From Balaenoptera acutorostrata (taxonomy: Eukaryota > Chordata > Mammalia > Artiodactyla > Balaenopteridae), in assembly GCF_949987535.1 (NCBI RefSeq), contig NC_080069.1, forward strand, positions 38,615,269 through 38,679,268: a stretch of DNA of 64,000 bases, in the 5' to 3' direction. The notes below the pieces were generated by a model that made no database searches, was not told the DNA's origin, and saw only the letters and a list, made by a program, of their open reading frames with translations. This document shows, piece after piece, positions 1 to 11,300 of this stretch (within the stretch, counting starts at the first letter, position 1; every line of letters begins with the position of its first letter). The position numbers and the translations under genes are program-made.

Positions 1-163
1 TTCCCACACAGTGGGTGTTTAATAAATTCATGTGGATTAATTAAATTGTCACAAATGCACATAATTGTAAACTTAGGAATTGGAATTTATCAGCAGAGAA
101 TTCCCAAGGGTCCCGTTAATAAAGAATAAAAAGTCTCTCTTGCTTACAAAAAACGTTGAGACG

Positions 164-448
164 GGCTTCCCTGGTGGCGCAGTGGTTGAGAATCTGCCTG
201 CTAATGCAGGGGACACGGGTTCGAGCCCTGGTCTGGGAAGATCCCACATGCCACGGAGCAGCTGGGCCCGTGAGCCACAATTGCTGAGCCTGCGCGTCTG
301 GAGCCTGTGCCCCGCGACGGGAGGGGCCGCGATAGAGAAGGGCCCGCGCACCGCGATGAAGAGCGGTCCCCGCACCGCGATGAAGAGTGGCCCCCGCTTG
401 CCGCAACTGGAGAAAGCCCTCGCACGAACCGAAGACCCAACACAGCCA

Positions 449-479
<31 letters not shown>

Positions 480-495
480 CTTGCATGCTTTAACC

Positions 496-536
<41 letters not shown>
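164..536 (+). mobile_element. young CHR SINE with 24-bp internal duplication, extra 3' segment and A42 tail
   Basis: The tRNA-derived head starts GGCTTCCCTGGTGGCGCAGTGG. The body contains a tandem 24-bp duplication (347-370 and 371-394, two mismatches). The AATA-type tail ends at about 477, followed by 21 nt of non-SINE sequence (478-498) and 42 A (499-540). The whole is flanked by a perfect 14-bp duplication AAAACGTTGAGACG (150-163 and 537-550). The clean TSD and long pure A tract mark a recent insertion. Confidence 0.92.
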
Positions 537-541
<5 letters not shown>

Positions 542-550
542 GTTGAGACG

Positions 551-1109
551 ACAGAATAAGAACATGACCGTTTCACAAAGAGTATGTGCCCTGAAATTCA
601 CCAGTAACAAATCTCCAGGTGGACTGTTGCTCTCCTTCCATTTTCCAACCTTCACTCCAAATCCCATCATGTGTCATGATGGAAGTAAAACAGTTTAAGA
701 GGTCAGCACTTGCTTTAGGTTCCATTGAAAAAGCAGAGCGGTCATCATGTCTGGGCAGAATCCTTTTTAAATCACTCTTTAAGCTTAATACACAGCAAAT
801 TGTCTTTCCTCGGCAGTAACAGCAAACTGCTGTTTCAATCTGTCTTCCTAATCTGGACAGCTGACAAGCTATCATTCTATGAGTTAGACTTGGCAAGATT
901 TATTTCCTTCTGGACATTGTGCTTGAGATTAAGCTAAATGGTATGTTAAGGTTATATGGGAATCTCAGCTTTCTTCCAGTATAAATAATGTAGGGACTTG
1001 GATTAGCAAATGACCCAGTTCCTGACCTCTTTTCTGTAAAAATATAACTCTTTATGAAAATAACTACTGTGGCAGTGTTATTCATCACATATTTCAGGGA
1101 CCTTTCTGG
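551..1109. other. unassigned intron sequence
   Basis: Nothing recognised. Short open frames occur in both directions, without resemblance to a known protein or an exon-like flank. Confidence 0.6.
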
Positions 1110-1415
1110 TCAGGATATGGTAGGAGGGCGCCCCCCATGCTCTTCAAGTTAGGCTTGGCTATGTGACTTCCTTTGGCCAATGAAATGTGAGCCAAAGTAC
1201 TTGCCTTGGATGAAAGCTTCAAGAGCCAGGCCTCAATATGCCACATCCTCTTCCCTCACCAATGTGACTGTCATTTTTCAGATGGTAGAGCTTTGGTCCC
1301 GTGGTCAGGACATGTGAGACAGAGCCCCCAGCTCACTCATACTGGGCATTGGCATTGTTTGTTACAGTGGCATGACTTTGCCCATCCTAACTTAATATAA
1401 CTACGCTGAACACAT
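1110..1415 (+). mobile_element. old LTR-like remnant (MaLR/ERVL type)
   Basis: Phrases such as TATGTGACTTCCTTTGGCCA, ATGAAATGTGAGCCAAAGT, GCTTCAAGAGCCAGGC and a final TTGTTACAGTGGCATGAC recur in old mammalian LTRs. It is highly diverged, the boundaries are approximate and no coding region is present. Confidence 0.45.
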
Positions 1416-3539
1416 AACTCCTTAATTGCTAGGAGGAAGAAAGTGATAGCCCGTTTAAGCAAGATGACTCCTGGTTTTAGAGCAGTTTAAGTGCTCCTCA
1501 CTTCCCTCTGCCTACTTGCTCCTACTTCTCTCTTCTTGCCTGCCTTGAATTTAGGAAACTGCTTTATTTCCTTTCTTTGCAAGAAATGCACAGAAGTGAC
1601 TGGGTTAAGGGAGAGAGCTTGGGGCCTATCAAGTTCCTCTCTGGCATGGGATCTTGGCCTTGACCCCTTTGATAGCATCCCCAAGTCTGGATCATAGGGT
1701 CAGAGGGTATTTGTGTTGCCCATCGGAGCCATTTCATTCACAATCCTGACCCTGAGTGGCAAAGAGTGAGCCACTTGCCTAGAGTAAGTAGCAAACCCAG
1801 GTCTAAAACCCGGCTGTTTTCCTGGGCTCATTGCTGACTCATAGACTGTCCCCCCGACACTACTACATACATTGTATGGAAGCCAGTTCCTGCCTGTCTT
1901 CTCTTTCCCCTGGAATCTGACTTGCCTTTTCTGCCTCTATACAGCTGGTCTGAGGGTTCCAAGGCTTGAGATTCCCCTGCTTCCCCAAGAGGTTTCTTTT
2001 CTCTGGTCCCACAGCTATATCCCCTCAAAGGCCAGCCCCTGGATGCCCAAAGCCTATCACTTCTGTTCACAGTGACTCAGCAAGGAAACCCTGCCCAAAC
2101 TCTCCCGCACTCCCACTGAGCCCTCCAAAGTAGGGCCTGGCACCCTGACTGCCCTGTTTCTACTTCACTACTTCGAGGAGCCAGGACTTATGACAATCCC
2201 TACACTCCCTGTGCCCCCTTCCTTCACAGGCCCCCTGTGAAGCGTGGAGGAAGAGTAAATTACCTGTCTGCTCAAACCACGAGGGTATCCGGGCAATTGC
2301 AATCTCTGCAAACCAGCCTCAATAACTCTCCCCCATCCTTTCTAACAAAGACCTAATCACTATGAATGAGTGTCTTTATTAAGCTGCAGTTTGATGAACC
2401 ATCATCTGAAAGAGACTTCTTTAAGGGGACAACCCTTTTTTTCCCCTTTCACATTTTAAAACCCATTTAGATAGAAGAATTTTAAAACAGACCCATGCAG
2501 AGGAGACCTCACGGGCAGCTACTTTATCCCACACTTCTCCGTGACCAGACGCACAAAGAAATCAGACAGGGATACAACACACCCTTTTCCTCTATTTTAG
2601 GAAGAATTTAGAGCCCACACTCACAAAGGGAAGCTGGCCTGCTCTGGCAGCAAAAAAAGCAGACAAATGCCTCTAGTATCAAGGGCAGGCCATTTGAAAG
2701 GGGTCTGTGTCCCCAATTCTTGGTACCATAGCTTGAACCCCAAGAGGGTGGATGCTGAAGCCACCAGATGAGCTGCTGGCTGCCTGCCCTATGTCCACCT
2801 GCTTCTGTCTTCCCAGCAGAAGCGAACTCTATTCATGGCAAATTTCTATTCATGGCAGCCACGTGCCTTGCCTCCCATGCTCCGGCGGTGGGGCCAGGGT
2901 ACCGTGTGACATAGTCTGACTGATAAGCGGACAGAACCTCGGGTGGCACCTCTGGGACCCTTTACGCTTCCCTTCCTCTTGCCTGAACCATGGGCATGGT
3001 GGATGGAGCTTTGGTGGCCACCATGGAACCTCACAGATGACAGTGACCCCTAGGGATGGCAGGGGAGAAACCCAGGAGTCTGTGTCTCCAATGGCACCGA
3101 GGGGCCACCATGTCACACTCGGCCACTTACCTCCCCACTTTTGTAGGAGAGAAAAATTAACTCTTTAACATGTCAAGACTACTGTCACCCAACATACCCA
3201 AACATTACCCCAATGCAAAGCCTATCCAACCTACCATCTGAACAGGGTCACACCCTAAGCAGACCTGGGGAATTTCTTTTTGCTATGGAAAGTCAATGAC
3301 CCAGAGAAATTAAAAGTCAATAGGAGGCTTCATTAGACTAAAAATCCACTTTTGGCAGACACATTTGGTACATTTTGGGGTGATGATGGGGAGAGAATAA
3401 AGGTTCAGCACTTGCTGCTCTTAAAATATGAAATAAGCACAAACTGCTCCCCATCTAATACAAAAATTGTCTGGATATTTTAATTACGTATTATATTTGG
3501 AGGGAAACGGGAGGGAAAGGAAGAAAAGATAAGATGGAA
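1416..3539. other. unassigned intron sequence, 2.1 kb
   Basis: No clear repeat or gene. A faint MIR/L2-like trace lies at about 1,735-1,830 (CTTGCCTAGAGTAAGTAGCA AACCCAGG). The rest reads as unique DNA. Confidence 0.6.
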
Positions 3540-3712
3540 GGGCACCTAAACATCCATAAGTGGATGAGTGGATAAAGAAAACGTGGTAGATACATTCAGT
3601 GGAATACCATTCAGTTAAATAGGAACCTCTAGGCCACCACAATGGACAGCACAGAACATTTCCATAATTGCAGAAAGTTCTATTGCACAGCATCAGAATA
3701 GACACTATACTG
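3540..3712 (+). mobile_element. old L1M scrap followed by a DNA-transposon end
   Basis: 3,545-3,615 (ATCCATAAGTGGATGAGTGG, GGAATACCATTCAGTTAAAT) resembles an old L1. 3,625-3,712 (CACAATGGACAGCACAGAAC, GCAGAAAGTTCTATTGCACA) resembles a terminal part of a non-autonomous DNA transposon. The join is not resolved. Confidence 0.4.
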
Positions 3713-3784
3713 TATACTACACTATACTATACAGTAATGGGAAGAAGCCTTCCTGGGACACTGGGAACTTGGGGGGTACCAGTG

Positions 3785-3965
3785 ATGACACACAACCTCT
3801 CTCTGCCTCAGTTTCCTCATGTGTAAAATGTATTACACCTAACATATATATATAAGTTACACGTACGTTATAGTATTAGCATGTAACTTATAGGCTTCTT
3901 AAGTGGAGTAAACGAGATCACACCTGTAAGGCACATGGTAAGAGCTCAATGAATGCTAGGTATTA
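3785..3965 (+). mobile_element. MIR remnant
   Basis: CTGCCTCAGTTTCCTCATGT GTAAAATG and later GCACATGGTAAGAGCTCAAT GAATG are MIR words; an inverted repeat and TA-rich insertion lie between them. Confidence 0.65.
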
Positions 3966-5203
3966 TTTTGGGGAAGGGCGCAACTAGATTACAAATGCAC
4001 ACAAACACACATACGTTTGGGACTCCTTGCAGCAAGAGAGCATGAATCAGTCATCTGTACACCTTCCCCATCCACAGAAAGCGTATCAGATTCTGATTAA
4101 ACAACTGAAATGGACAGCACCTCCAAGATGGCCCACCAGGTACCAGGCACGGTGACCAGGTGCAGGGAGGTCTGGTCTCCCTTCTCCCACCTGCCTATCA
4201 GGAGTCCAACCAGGGGGAGTGAGGGGATGGGGACCACATGTGGGAGGCCACATGGGTAGGTGCAGCCCAGAGCAGGCTCTGACTGAGCCCCCACTTGGCC
4301 CCAGCAGGCTGTTCAACGAGGCAAGTGAGGGATCCACAGAGGAAAACTGCTGCCCGTGTCAACAGGAACCCCTTTAATCAGAGCCCTTCCCTCCAATGAC
4401 TCTGCAGGGTAGATAGCAGACACCCAGGGACCAGCTGGTACCAGGAATTGTTCATGTCCCTCAAGAGGGGCACTGACATGCAATGACTGTCTTGCACCTT
4501 GCATATCTGCTACTGTGTACGTGTTTATGTGTGTGGACATATATATGTGTGCAGTTATGTATGTGGAGCATATATTCAGGTGGTTCCAAGCTCCTCTACT
4601 TATTTAAGATTTTTTTCACAGTTAAAATATATCCCTTAATTTTATAGGCTTGCTTGCTTTATTTTCTCCCACTGGTGTGTGGGTTTATTCTCAGGTTTTG
4701 TAACGCTGCCCGCTGGGTTACTCATGACGAAAGGATATGACCCATATTGTTTAGTATCTTCCTAGGACGCCTCAAGGACGGTATGGACAGGCCAAGACAC
4801 CCAGTGTGCAGATAAGACATCAGCCCGGGAGATTCTGTGACCATGATGTGAAACCAGACAGATCACCTGTATCTTGCACTTGGCTTCCAAGGGGCTGGCA
4901 AGATGATAGGACGTGTGACAAGCTAACTACCAGTTACCACGCTGGGCTCTCACTCAGGATCCTGGTCATTGAAGTTAAAATTAAAGACTGGTCATGTTTG
5001 GGTAAGTGAAAGAAGGAAAATGCTCTAAGGATTGATAAATGACTTTTCCAAGAGACACACTTGGCTAAAGGATTAGGTATTTTTAAAAACCCAACAGATT
5101 TTTCTCTTAATAACTTCTCAATAAGTAATGGTTTAGGTAATAAGAGGAGGATTCTGTAGGAGACAGAAAAAACCTCTAATGACTAAAATTGTTTGTCAAT
5201 AAG
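3966..5203. other. unassigned intron sequence
   Basis: No gene or strong repeat seen; a GTGTGTG/TATATG stretch at 4,515-4,575 is low complexity. Confidence 0.6.
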
Positions 5204-5214
5204 AGCAATGAACA

Positions 5215-5335
5215 TGGGCAATTCCTTGGCGGTCCAGTTGTTAGGCCTCTGTGCTTTCACTGTCAAGGGCTGGGGTTCGATCCTTGGTGGGGGAACTAAG
5301 ATCCCACAAGCTGTGCAGCATGGCCAAAAAAAAAA
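5215..5335 (+). mobile_element. short CHR-type SINE
   Basis: A short tRNA-derived SINE (GCAATTCCTTGGCGGTCCAG... GGTTCGATCC...GGCCAAAA) with a poly(A) end. It is flanked by the 11-bp duplication AGCAATGAACA at 5,204-5,214 and 5,336-5,346. Confidence 0.85.
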
Positions 5336-5354
5336 AGCAATGAACACTCGTTAT

Positions 5355-5530
5355 TTTTTTATATTTATTTATTTATTTATTTTTATTTGGTTGCACCGGG
5401 TCTTAGTTGTGGCATGTGAACTCTTAGTTGCGGCATGCATGTGGGATCTAGTTCCCTGACCAGGGATCAAACCCGGGCCCCCTGCATTGGGAGGGCAGAT
5501 TCTTAACCACTGTGCAACCAAGGAAGTCCC
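5355..5530 (-). mobile_element. older CHR-type SINE
   Basis: On the minus strand it reads GGGACTTCCTTGGTTGCACAG...GGTTTGATCCCTGG and ends in ATAAAT repeats (plus-strand TTTA repeats near 5,360-5,385). It is more diverged than the GTTGAGAATC copies. A short GTTATTTT at both edges may be the target duplication. It sits just 8 bp from the preceding SINE. Confidence 0.85.
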
Positions 5531-6639
5531 TCAATGTTATTTTAAATTTATAATTTCTTAATCTGTATGGCTTTAGAGCTCACAAAAGAGGCTTCTTTGA
5601 GTCACAGAAAGAAAACTGTAATATTCTTCTTGAATGCAGCGCATCAGAAGCACGAGGAAGGGGCCGGATGTAGTGAACAGAGGGCAGGACAAAGACAAGA
5701 GGTGATTCTCCCGAGGCCCAACTACGGAGGAAAAGGCAGATCCCAGGCTTCTGGACTCTTCTCAGGAGTCCCACGTGTGCCTCAGAGGGCTGCCTGGCAG
5801 ATGTGGGGCTGCCAGGTAACATGCTTTGAACAAAGGGTTCGAGACCAAAGAGGATTTGAAAACCACTGGCCTCACAAAGCCAGACACTGAGCTCCGAGAA
5901 GCCACCCTGCCGAGAAGGGAGGTGCTGGCCCTCCTTCCTGCAGAGCAGCCTCGGGGGGATGAGGTTAGAGGCCAGGGCTCCACCTTCCTCTTTCCTTGAC
6001 CCATAAAGGGCGTGAGCAGCTGCCGGCCAGACAGGAAAAGCTGAAGGTCCTCCATCCACCTCCCCCACCAGGTCCGAGGAGCTCTGCCCGCCCAGCTTCC
6101 ACCTCTGGGTTGGCCCCTCGGGAACAGCAGCTCAGAAGGCCCAAGCCCCCAGCCTCCGGGCCCTACCTCAGTGACTGCACCCCACTTCAGCCTGGCAGGG
6201 GCGGGTCATTTCCGTTCTTAGGTCCTTCTCGAGAGCAAGGACAAGGAAAGGCAATTCTGCCCCCTCTTTATATAAAAACTTGAGGAGGAAGTCCTCCTCC
6301 TGAGGGGCTGGGCGCCACACCGGCCTGGGCCAGAATCCTCACATCGTGTTCCGAATACCTTGGCCTTGAGCAAAGGACTTCACATCTCAGAGACCAAGGC
6401 TGCCCTCTGTGGAAGGGCCGTGGAGCTACTTCACTGGGTCTCAGCGCGAGAACACGGTGGCCCCACCTGCCGCATGGCCGCCAGCCACCTCCCCCCCCAC
6501 CAGACATGAGCACCACGGGGTCACACTGTCCTGTCCACCGCGGTACCCCAGGGGCCAAACGCTGACCGGTGTGTGGCAGCTTTCCCATCAATACACGGTG
6601 ATAAATCAGTGAGCCAGAGAGCAAACTGGGCATCGTGAG
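5531..6639. other. unassigned, moderately GC-rich intron sequence
   Basis: Somewhat GC-richer than its surroundings, with several 95-160 codon frames on both strands. The frames overlap each other, have no recognisable domain and sit between repeats, so no gene is called. Confidence 0.6.
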
Positions 6640-6885
6640 TAGCTGAGAGGGTATGGGGACACATGTGGGCACTTAACCCAGCCCTGCCACCTTTGACAGG
6701 GAAGCTCGGACAAGGCCCTCTAGCTCCCTGCCTCAGCCTCCTCACCCGCAAGTGAATATGTGTAACACTTGGATTTACCTCAAGGGCTGTTGCAAGGATT
6801 AAAACGAGATAATATGTGAAAAAGCACTTAGTGCACTGCCCGACCCTCACAGCTGTTGGGCCACACAAGTTGCTGTTAATGAAAT
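6640..6885 (+). mobile_element. MIR remnant
   Basis: CTGCCTCAGCCTCCTCACCC, GGGCTGTTGCAAGGATTAAA and AAAGCACTTAGTGCACTGCC follow MIR order. Confidence 0.65.
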
Positions 6886-7130
6886 GTCCACCCCAAATTG
6901 CCTTCTCCTGTTTTTGGTCCCGCCTCACCAATGAGTCCCAGTGACCAAGATTAGAAAGAAGATAAATGGCTCCTCCTCTGCTCCTCGGCAGTAATTATGA
7001 TGGTCACATTTGCACTTGCACCTTCATTAATAATACTTAATTTTCTCAATTGTCTTTTTAAGAATAAAACAGTATCTCCCACGGTGGCAGCACGTGACTA
7101 CCTCCATTCCTTTAAATAATCATTTTTCTG

Positions 7131-7487
7131 GGGCTTCCCTGGTGGCGTAGTGGTTGAGAATCTGCCTGCCAATACAGGGGACATGGGTTTGAGCCCTGGT
7201 CTGGGAAGATCCCACATGCCGCAGAGCAACTAGGCCCGTGAGCCACAATTACTGAGCCTGCGCGTCTGGAGCCTGTGCTCCGCAACAAGAGAGGCCGCGA
7301 TAGTGAGAGGCCCGCGCATCGCGATGAAGAGTGGCCCCCACTTGCCGCAACTAGAGAAAGCCCTCGCGCAGAAATGAAGACCCAACACAGCCATAAATAA
7401 ATAACTAAATAAATAAAATTAAAAAAAAAAAATCCGTGGACTCCCATATGCCTATGTAATAATCCACGAGCTCATTCTAAAAAAAAT
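7131..7487 (+). mobile_element. CHR SINE with probable 46-nt 3' extra segment
   Basis: Body 7,131-7,420 and A12 at 7,421-7,432. These are followed by 46 nt of unrelated sequence (7,433-7,478) and a second A tract. The insertion is bounded by AATAATcATTTTTCTG (7,115-7,130) and AATAATaATTTTTCTG (7,488-7,503), a 16-bp duplication with one mismatch. The TSD lies beyond the extra segment, which indicates that the segment was part of the inserted cDNA. Confidence 0.8.
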
Positions 7488-7503
7488 AATAATAATTTTT
7501 CTG

Positions 7504-8682
7504 TGCACTGCTTAATCATATTGATATGGAACTCACCTACTTTTTAGTTAGCCAGTAATTTTATATAGTGCGCTCTTGCATGATTGCATATTTGTGCTTA
7601 ACAGTAAGTTTTAAGGTGCTTCTAGTGCTTAGTTTTTAAATTTGGGGCTTAAATTTTTGGTTTTGTTTTTGTTGTTTGTTTACTAATATTTCCCAAGGAA
7701 AGTACCAGATGACCCCAGGGTATCAGTCCCAGCTTCTCCTTGTGTCCATGAGACAGGAGACAGGCTAAAGGGAAGGACAGATACATTGCTTTAGAAGGTT
7801 AAGACCAGGCTTAGCTCTGATCTAATTGCTTCCTGATTTAACATCTGCTTAAGAACATGCTATATTAGGGAAATGCTCTAATGGGACAGCTAGATCAGGA
7901 ACTGGGTCTTCTCAGAGCAATGAGGTTCAGAAATAAGGAACTTACTTAGCTGAGAAAAAGGGATGTTATGTAAACCCACAAGTCCTTAAAAGTCACACTA
8001 GTGAGGCTGCCCTGAGCACACAGCTCTCCTGTATCTGCTTTTCTGCGGCTCTGAGAGGCCGGTCCACAGTTCCTCCTCTGTTCCAGCAAGTCACTTGGCT
8101 CCCTGACCCATCTAAAGAGCCATCATTACAACATCGCTCCAGGTTCTGGTAGAGAATTTGTCACCAGCTGGGCTTCTCTTTAAAGACCTCCTGGAGAACC
8201 AGCTGAAGCTGAGAGCAGAAACCCCCTGCTCCAGGTGTCCAGGGGAGGTGGTGCAGGAAGCCAGGGCGGGACCAGCTGCCTCTGTCCCTGCGAGTAGTCA
8301 GCAAGCCCAGAACAGTTGATGGGCTTTGCTTACTTGGGTCCAGGTTGCCATGGAGATCAGGAGTCTCCCTGGATGCCCCCATTACAGGACCACTGGAGGA
8401 AGCTAAGTGAGCACCCTTAAGTCAAGGCAGTGCGCGGGGTTGGAGGGGGGTTGTGTACAGAGTTGGTAGGTTGGGCCCCCCAAGGTCCCGCTGAGTCAGA
8501 GGGAGTGTTCCGGCTTAGTCACTGTAATGTCTGGAGGGACAGGATTTTTTTCTTTAAACTGAATTTTCTAGATGAAATGAAGATGACTGTTTTTTTTTTT
8601 TTTGGTATTACATTTTACTTTTATTGCTTCCAGTATTCCACAATTATTTAATCATTAATTAAATTAATGATTGCTATTGAGC
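7504..8682. other. unassigned intron sequence
   Basis: No repeat with a clear family and no gene. Confidence 0.6.
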
Positions 8683-8700
8683 TTAAAAAATACCTTGAGG

Positions 8701-8931
8701 GGGACTTCCCTGGTGGTTCAGTGGTTAAGAATCCACCTTCCAATGCAGGGGAGGGGACGTGGGTTCGATGCCTGGTCGGGGAACTAAGATGCCACATGCC
8801 TCAGGGCAACTAAGCTGGAGCGCTGCAACTACTGAACCCTCGCACTCTGGAGCTCGTGCAGCACAACTAGAGAGAAGCCCGTGCCCAGCAATGAAGATCC
8901 CGCGTGCCACAAAATAAATAAATAAATATTT
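8701..8931 (+). mobile_element. CHR-type SINE
   Basis: tRNA-like head GGGACTTCCCTGGTGGTTCAG with box-B-like GGTTCGATGCC. The tail is AAATAAATAAAT. Flanked by TAAAAAATRCCTTGAGG at about 8,683-8,699 and 8,932-8,948 (one mismatch). Confidence 0.88.
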
Positions 8932-9332
8932 TTAAAAAATGCCTTGAGGCATTGCACAAGATGGGAATAATAATCATTTTCAAAATGGTAGTCAGCAACA
9001 AGAACCCTTAAAAGCATCGGTGTGACCGCACTTGGGAATATCCTCCTTTGACTCCCTTGCACTCATTGAGATTACTGATGGCAAAACCTAGTGTAAAATT
9101 TTAATGAGTCTGTAGCTCCTTATGAACTAAACTACTTAGATGAAAATAAAAATTCTATTTTTTGTGCCTCGGGACAGGATATCTGATCTGCGGGTCTGTG
9201 AGCGGGCTATGTCTTTGAGTATTTGAGGGCATTTTTCTGGGAAAGGGGTATATATAGCTCTCAACTATTCTCAAAGGAGTTTCCCAAAATGTTTAGAGTC
9301 TACTTAATTGACAGCAAATTTACCCAATCCAG

Positions 9333-9666
9333 GGCTTCCCTGGTGGCACAGTGGTTGAGAATCTTCCTGCCATTCAGGGGACACGGGTTCGAGCCCTGGT
9401 CTGGGAAGATCCCACATGCCGCGGAGCAGCTGGGCCCGTGAGCCACAATTACTGAGCCTGCGCGTCTGGAGCCTGTGCTCTGCAACAAGAGAGGCCGCGA
9501 TAGTGAGAGGCCTGCGCACCGCGATGAAGAGTGGCCCCCACTTGCCGCAACTAGAGAAAGCCCTCGCGCAGAAATGAAGACCCAACACAGTCATAAATAA
9601 ATAAATTAATTAATTTTTTAAAAAACATGCTAAACAAGAGATCAAATGGAAATTAAAAAAAAAAAA
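9333..9666 (+). mobile_element. CHR SINE with extra 3' segment
   Basis: Canonical body to the AATAAA tail at about 9,605. It is followed by 14 nt, A6, 29 nt of unique sequence (9,626-9,654) and A14. Everything is enclosed by a perfect 17-bp duplication AAATTTACCCAATCCAG (9,316-9,332 and 9,667-9,683). Confidence 0.9.
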
Positions 9667-9849
9667 AAATTTACCCAATCCAGTTCCTTTTATTCCCTTG
9701 AACATGTCAAAACTTGGTGGAAGATACATACGGCGATGTTTTCCTGCCTCCCCTTTCTGCCCACAAGTTACACACCTCATCCTCTCTCTTCTTCCTCCTC
9801 TCCTTGTCACCCTCATCTGGATAATATTTATAAAGAAATAAATAAATAA

Positions 9850-10012
9850 ACACTGAGCACCATGTGCTGGACATAGTGTTCAGTGTTGGAGATACAAGGA
9901 CAAATCAGACAGGGCCCATGTTCTCAGGGAGCTCAGAGTCAGATGGAGAAAAAGGACACACAAATAGATAATCTCATCTACGTAATGATTATTGAGGTGC
10001 ATATGAGCAGAA
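9850..10012 (-). mobile_element. L2 3' end remnant
   Basis: The plus strand reads CACTGAGCACCATGTGCTGG, AGTGTTGGAGATACAAGGAC and GGGAGCTCAGAGTCAGATGG, the reverse complement of the L2 3' end. Confidence 0.6.
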
Positions 10013-10610
10013 AGCTGGCGGAGGTTCGGAGATTGCTCTGTAGGTGTCAATTTCCAATCCTCAACCCCACCCTATGTCACAGACAAAAATCAAGGAAGAA
10101 CATATTCAAAGAACCTGATGAATGAGGTTTTGTTTGGTTTCTTGCCTACTTGGCTGGCTGGAACTTAAGTATTGACGGAATAAAATTCATATTTTACGGC
10201 AAGATGAGAAAAATTTAAACATAAATTTTTTCTCTGCCTGTTTGGGCCTCCTCCCTCCCCGTTAGTGTGTGTTGTGCATCTGCATTATCCAGACCTCCTT
10301 AGGAGATAACATTCCTTCTTAATCTCATCAAGGGTCACAACTCCTCAGGAGATAACCTTCTTTCTTAATCCTGTAAGGGGCCAAGATGACCCATGACCCA
10401 CTACTCGCTTTGTACATGTAGATCTGGATTGTGTAAACTGTCAACAATACGTCATTTGATGTATAACCCTTTATCTCAAATACTTATTATAACTGTGCTT
10501 TGACCTCTAACGGTTGGTAGCAGTCCTCAGAGCTTTCTGAAAGACTGTCTCCCGGGTTATCATCCTCAGGGTGGCTTGAATAAAATTTTCCATTTCTTTC
10601 TTAGATCAAC

Positions 10611-10614
<4 letters not shown>

Positions 10615-10663
<49 letters not shown>

Positions 10664-10990
10664 ATTTTTTTTCCCCCTACTTTATTTATTTATTTATTTA
10701 TTTTTGGCTGTGTTGGGTCTTCGGTTCGTGCGAGGGCTTTCTCCAGTTGCGGCAAGCGGGGGCCACTCTTCATTGCGGTGCGGGGACCGCTCTTCATCGC
10801 GGTGCGCGGGCCTTTCACTATCGCGGCCCCTCCCGTTGCGGGGCACAGGCTCCAGACGCGCAGGCTCAGCAGCTGTGGCTCACGGGCCCAGCCGCTCCGC
10901 GGCATGTGGGATCTTCCCAGACCAGGGCTCGAACCCGTGTCCCCTGCATTAGCAGGCAGATTCTCAACCACTGCGCCACCAGGGAAGCCC
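10615..10990 (-). mobile_element. young CHR SINE with 24-bp internal duplication, extra 3' segment and T47 tract
   Basis: Same subfamily as the copy at 164: two 24-bp units at 10,759-10,782 and 10,783-10,806. On the minus strand the AATAAA tail is followed by exactly 21 nt (10,680-10,660) and an uninterrupted A47 (plus-strand T, 10,613-10,659). The 13-bp duplication TAGATCAACTATT at 10,602-10,614 and 10,991-11,003 is perfect. Confidence 0.92.
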
Positions 10991-11089
10991 TAGATCAACT
11001 ATTGATTAATTTTTTTTCATCTACAGTACCAATAAAAATGTCAAGGATGAGGTCAAGAGCAGTCAAATTCAGAGACAGAAAGTAGAATG

Positions 11090-11300
11090 GCTAGGAGGAA
11101 AGTTGGGAATGGGGAGTTGGTGTTTCATGGGTACAGAGTTTTCGCTGGGAAGATGAAAAAGTTCTGAAGACGAATGGTGGTGATGGTTGCCCAACAATGT
11201 GAATGTACTTGATGGCAATGAACCGATCACTTAAAAATGGTTAAAATGGTAAATTTTATGGACTGTACATTTTCCCACAATTTAAAAAGAAAAAAAAAAG
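11090..11300 (+). mobile_element. ancient L1M 3' end fragment
   Basis: Contains GGTGGTGATGGTTGCCCAAC, GAATGTACTTGATG, CACTTAAAAATGGTTAAAAT and an A-rich end, the order seen in old mammalian L1M 3' ends. No TSD is recognisable. Confidence 0.65.

Noticed and set aside
164..240. A tRNA gene suggested by the tRNA-like start with box-B-like GGTTCGAGCC
   Set aside because: These are tRNA-derived SINE heads, repeated throughout the window, with a SINE body and TSDs; they do not form a complete tRNA cloverleaf.
80..460. Long frames in and opposite the SINE copies (for example 80-460, 10,576-11,085, 19,076-19,333, 24,290-24,583)
   Set aside because: The same peptide words (LPANAGDTGSSPGLGRSHMP, and GSRRAGS on the other strand) recur at every CHR SINE; they are translations of the repeat, not genes.
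5567..6283. A small GC-rich gene at 5.6-6.3 kb
   Set aside because: Opposing frames of similar size overlap, codon content looks random, and no splice-site or promoter logic or domain could be seen.
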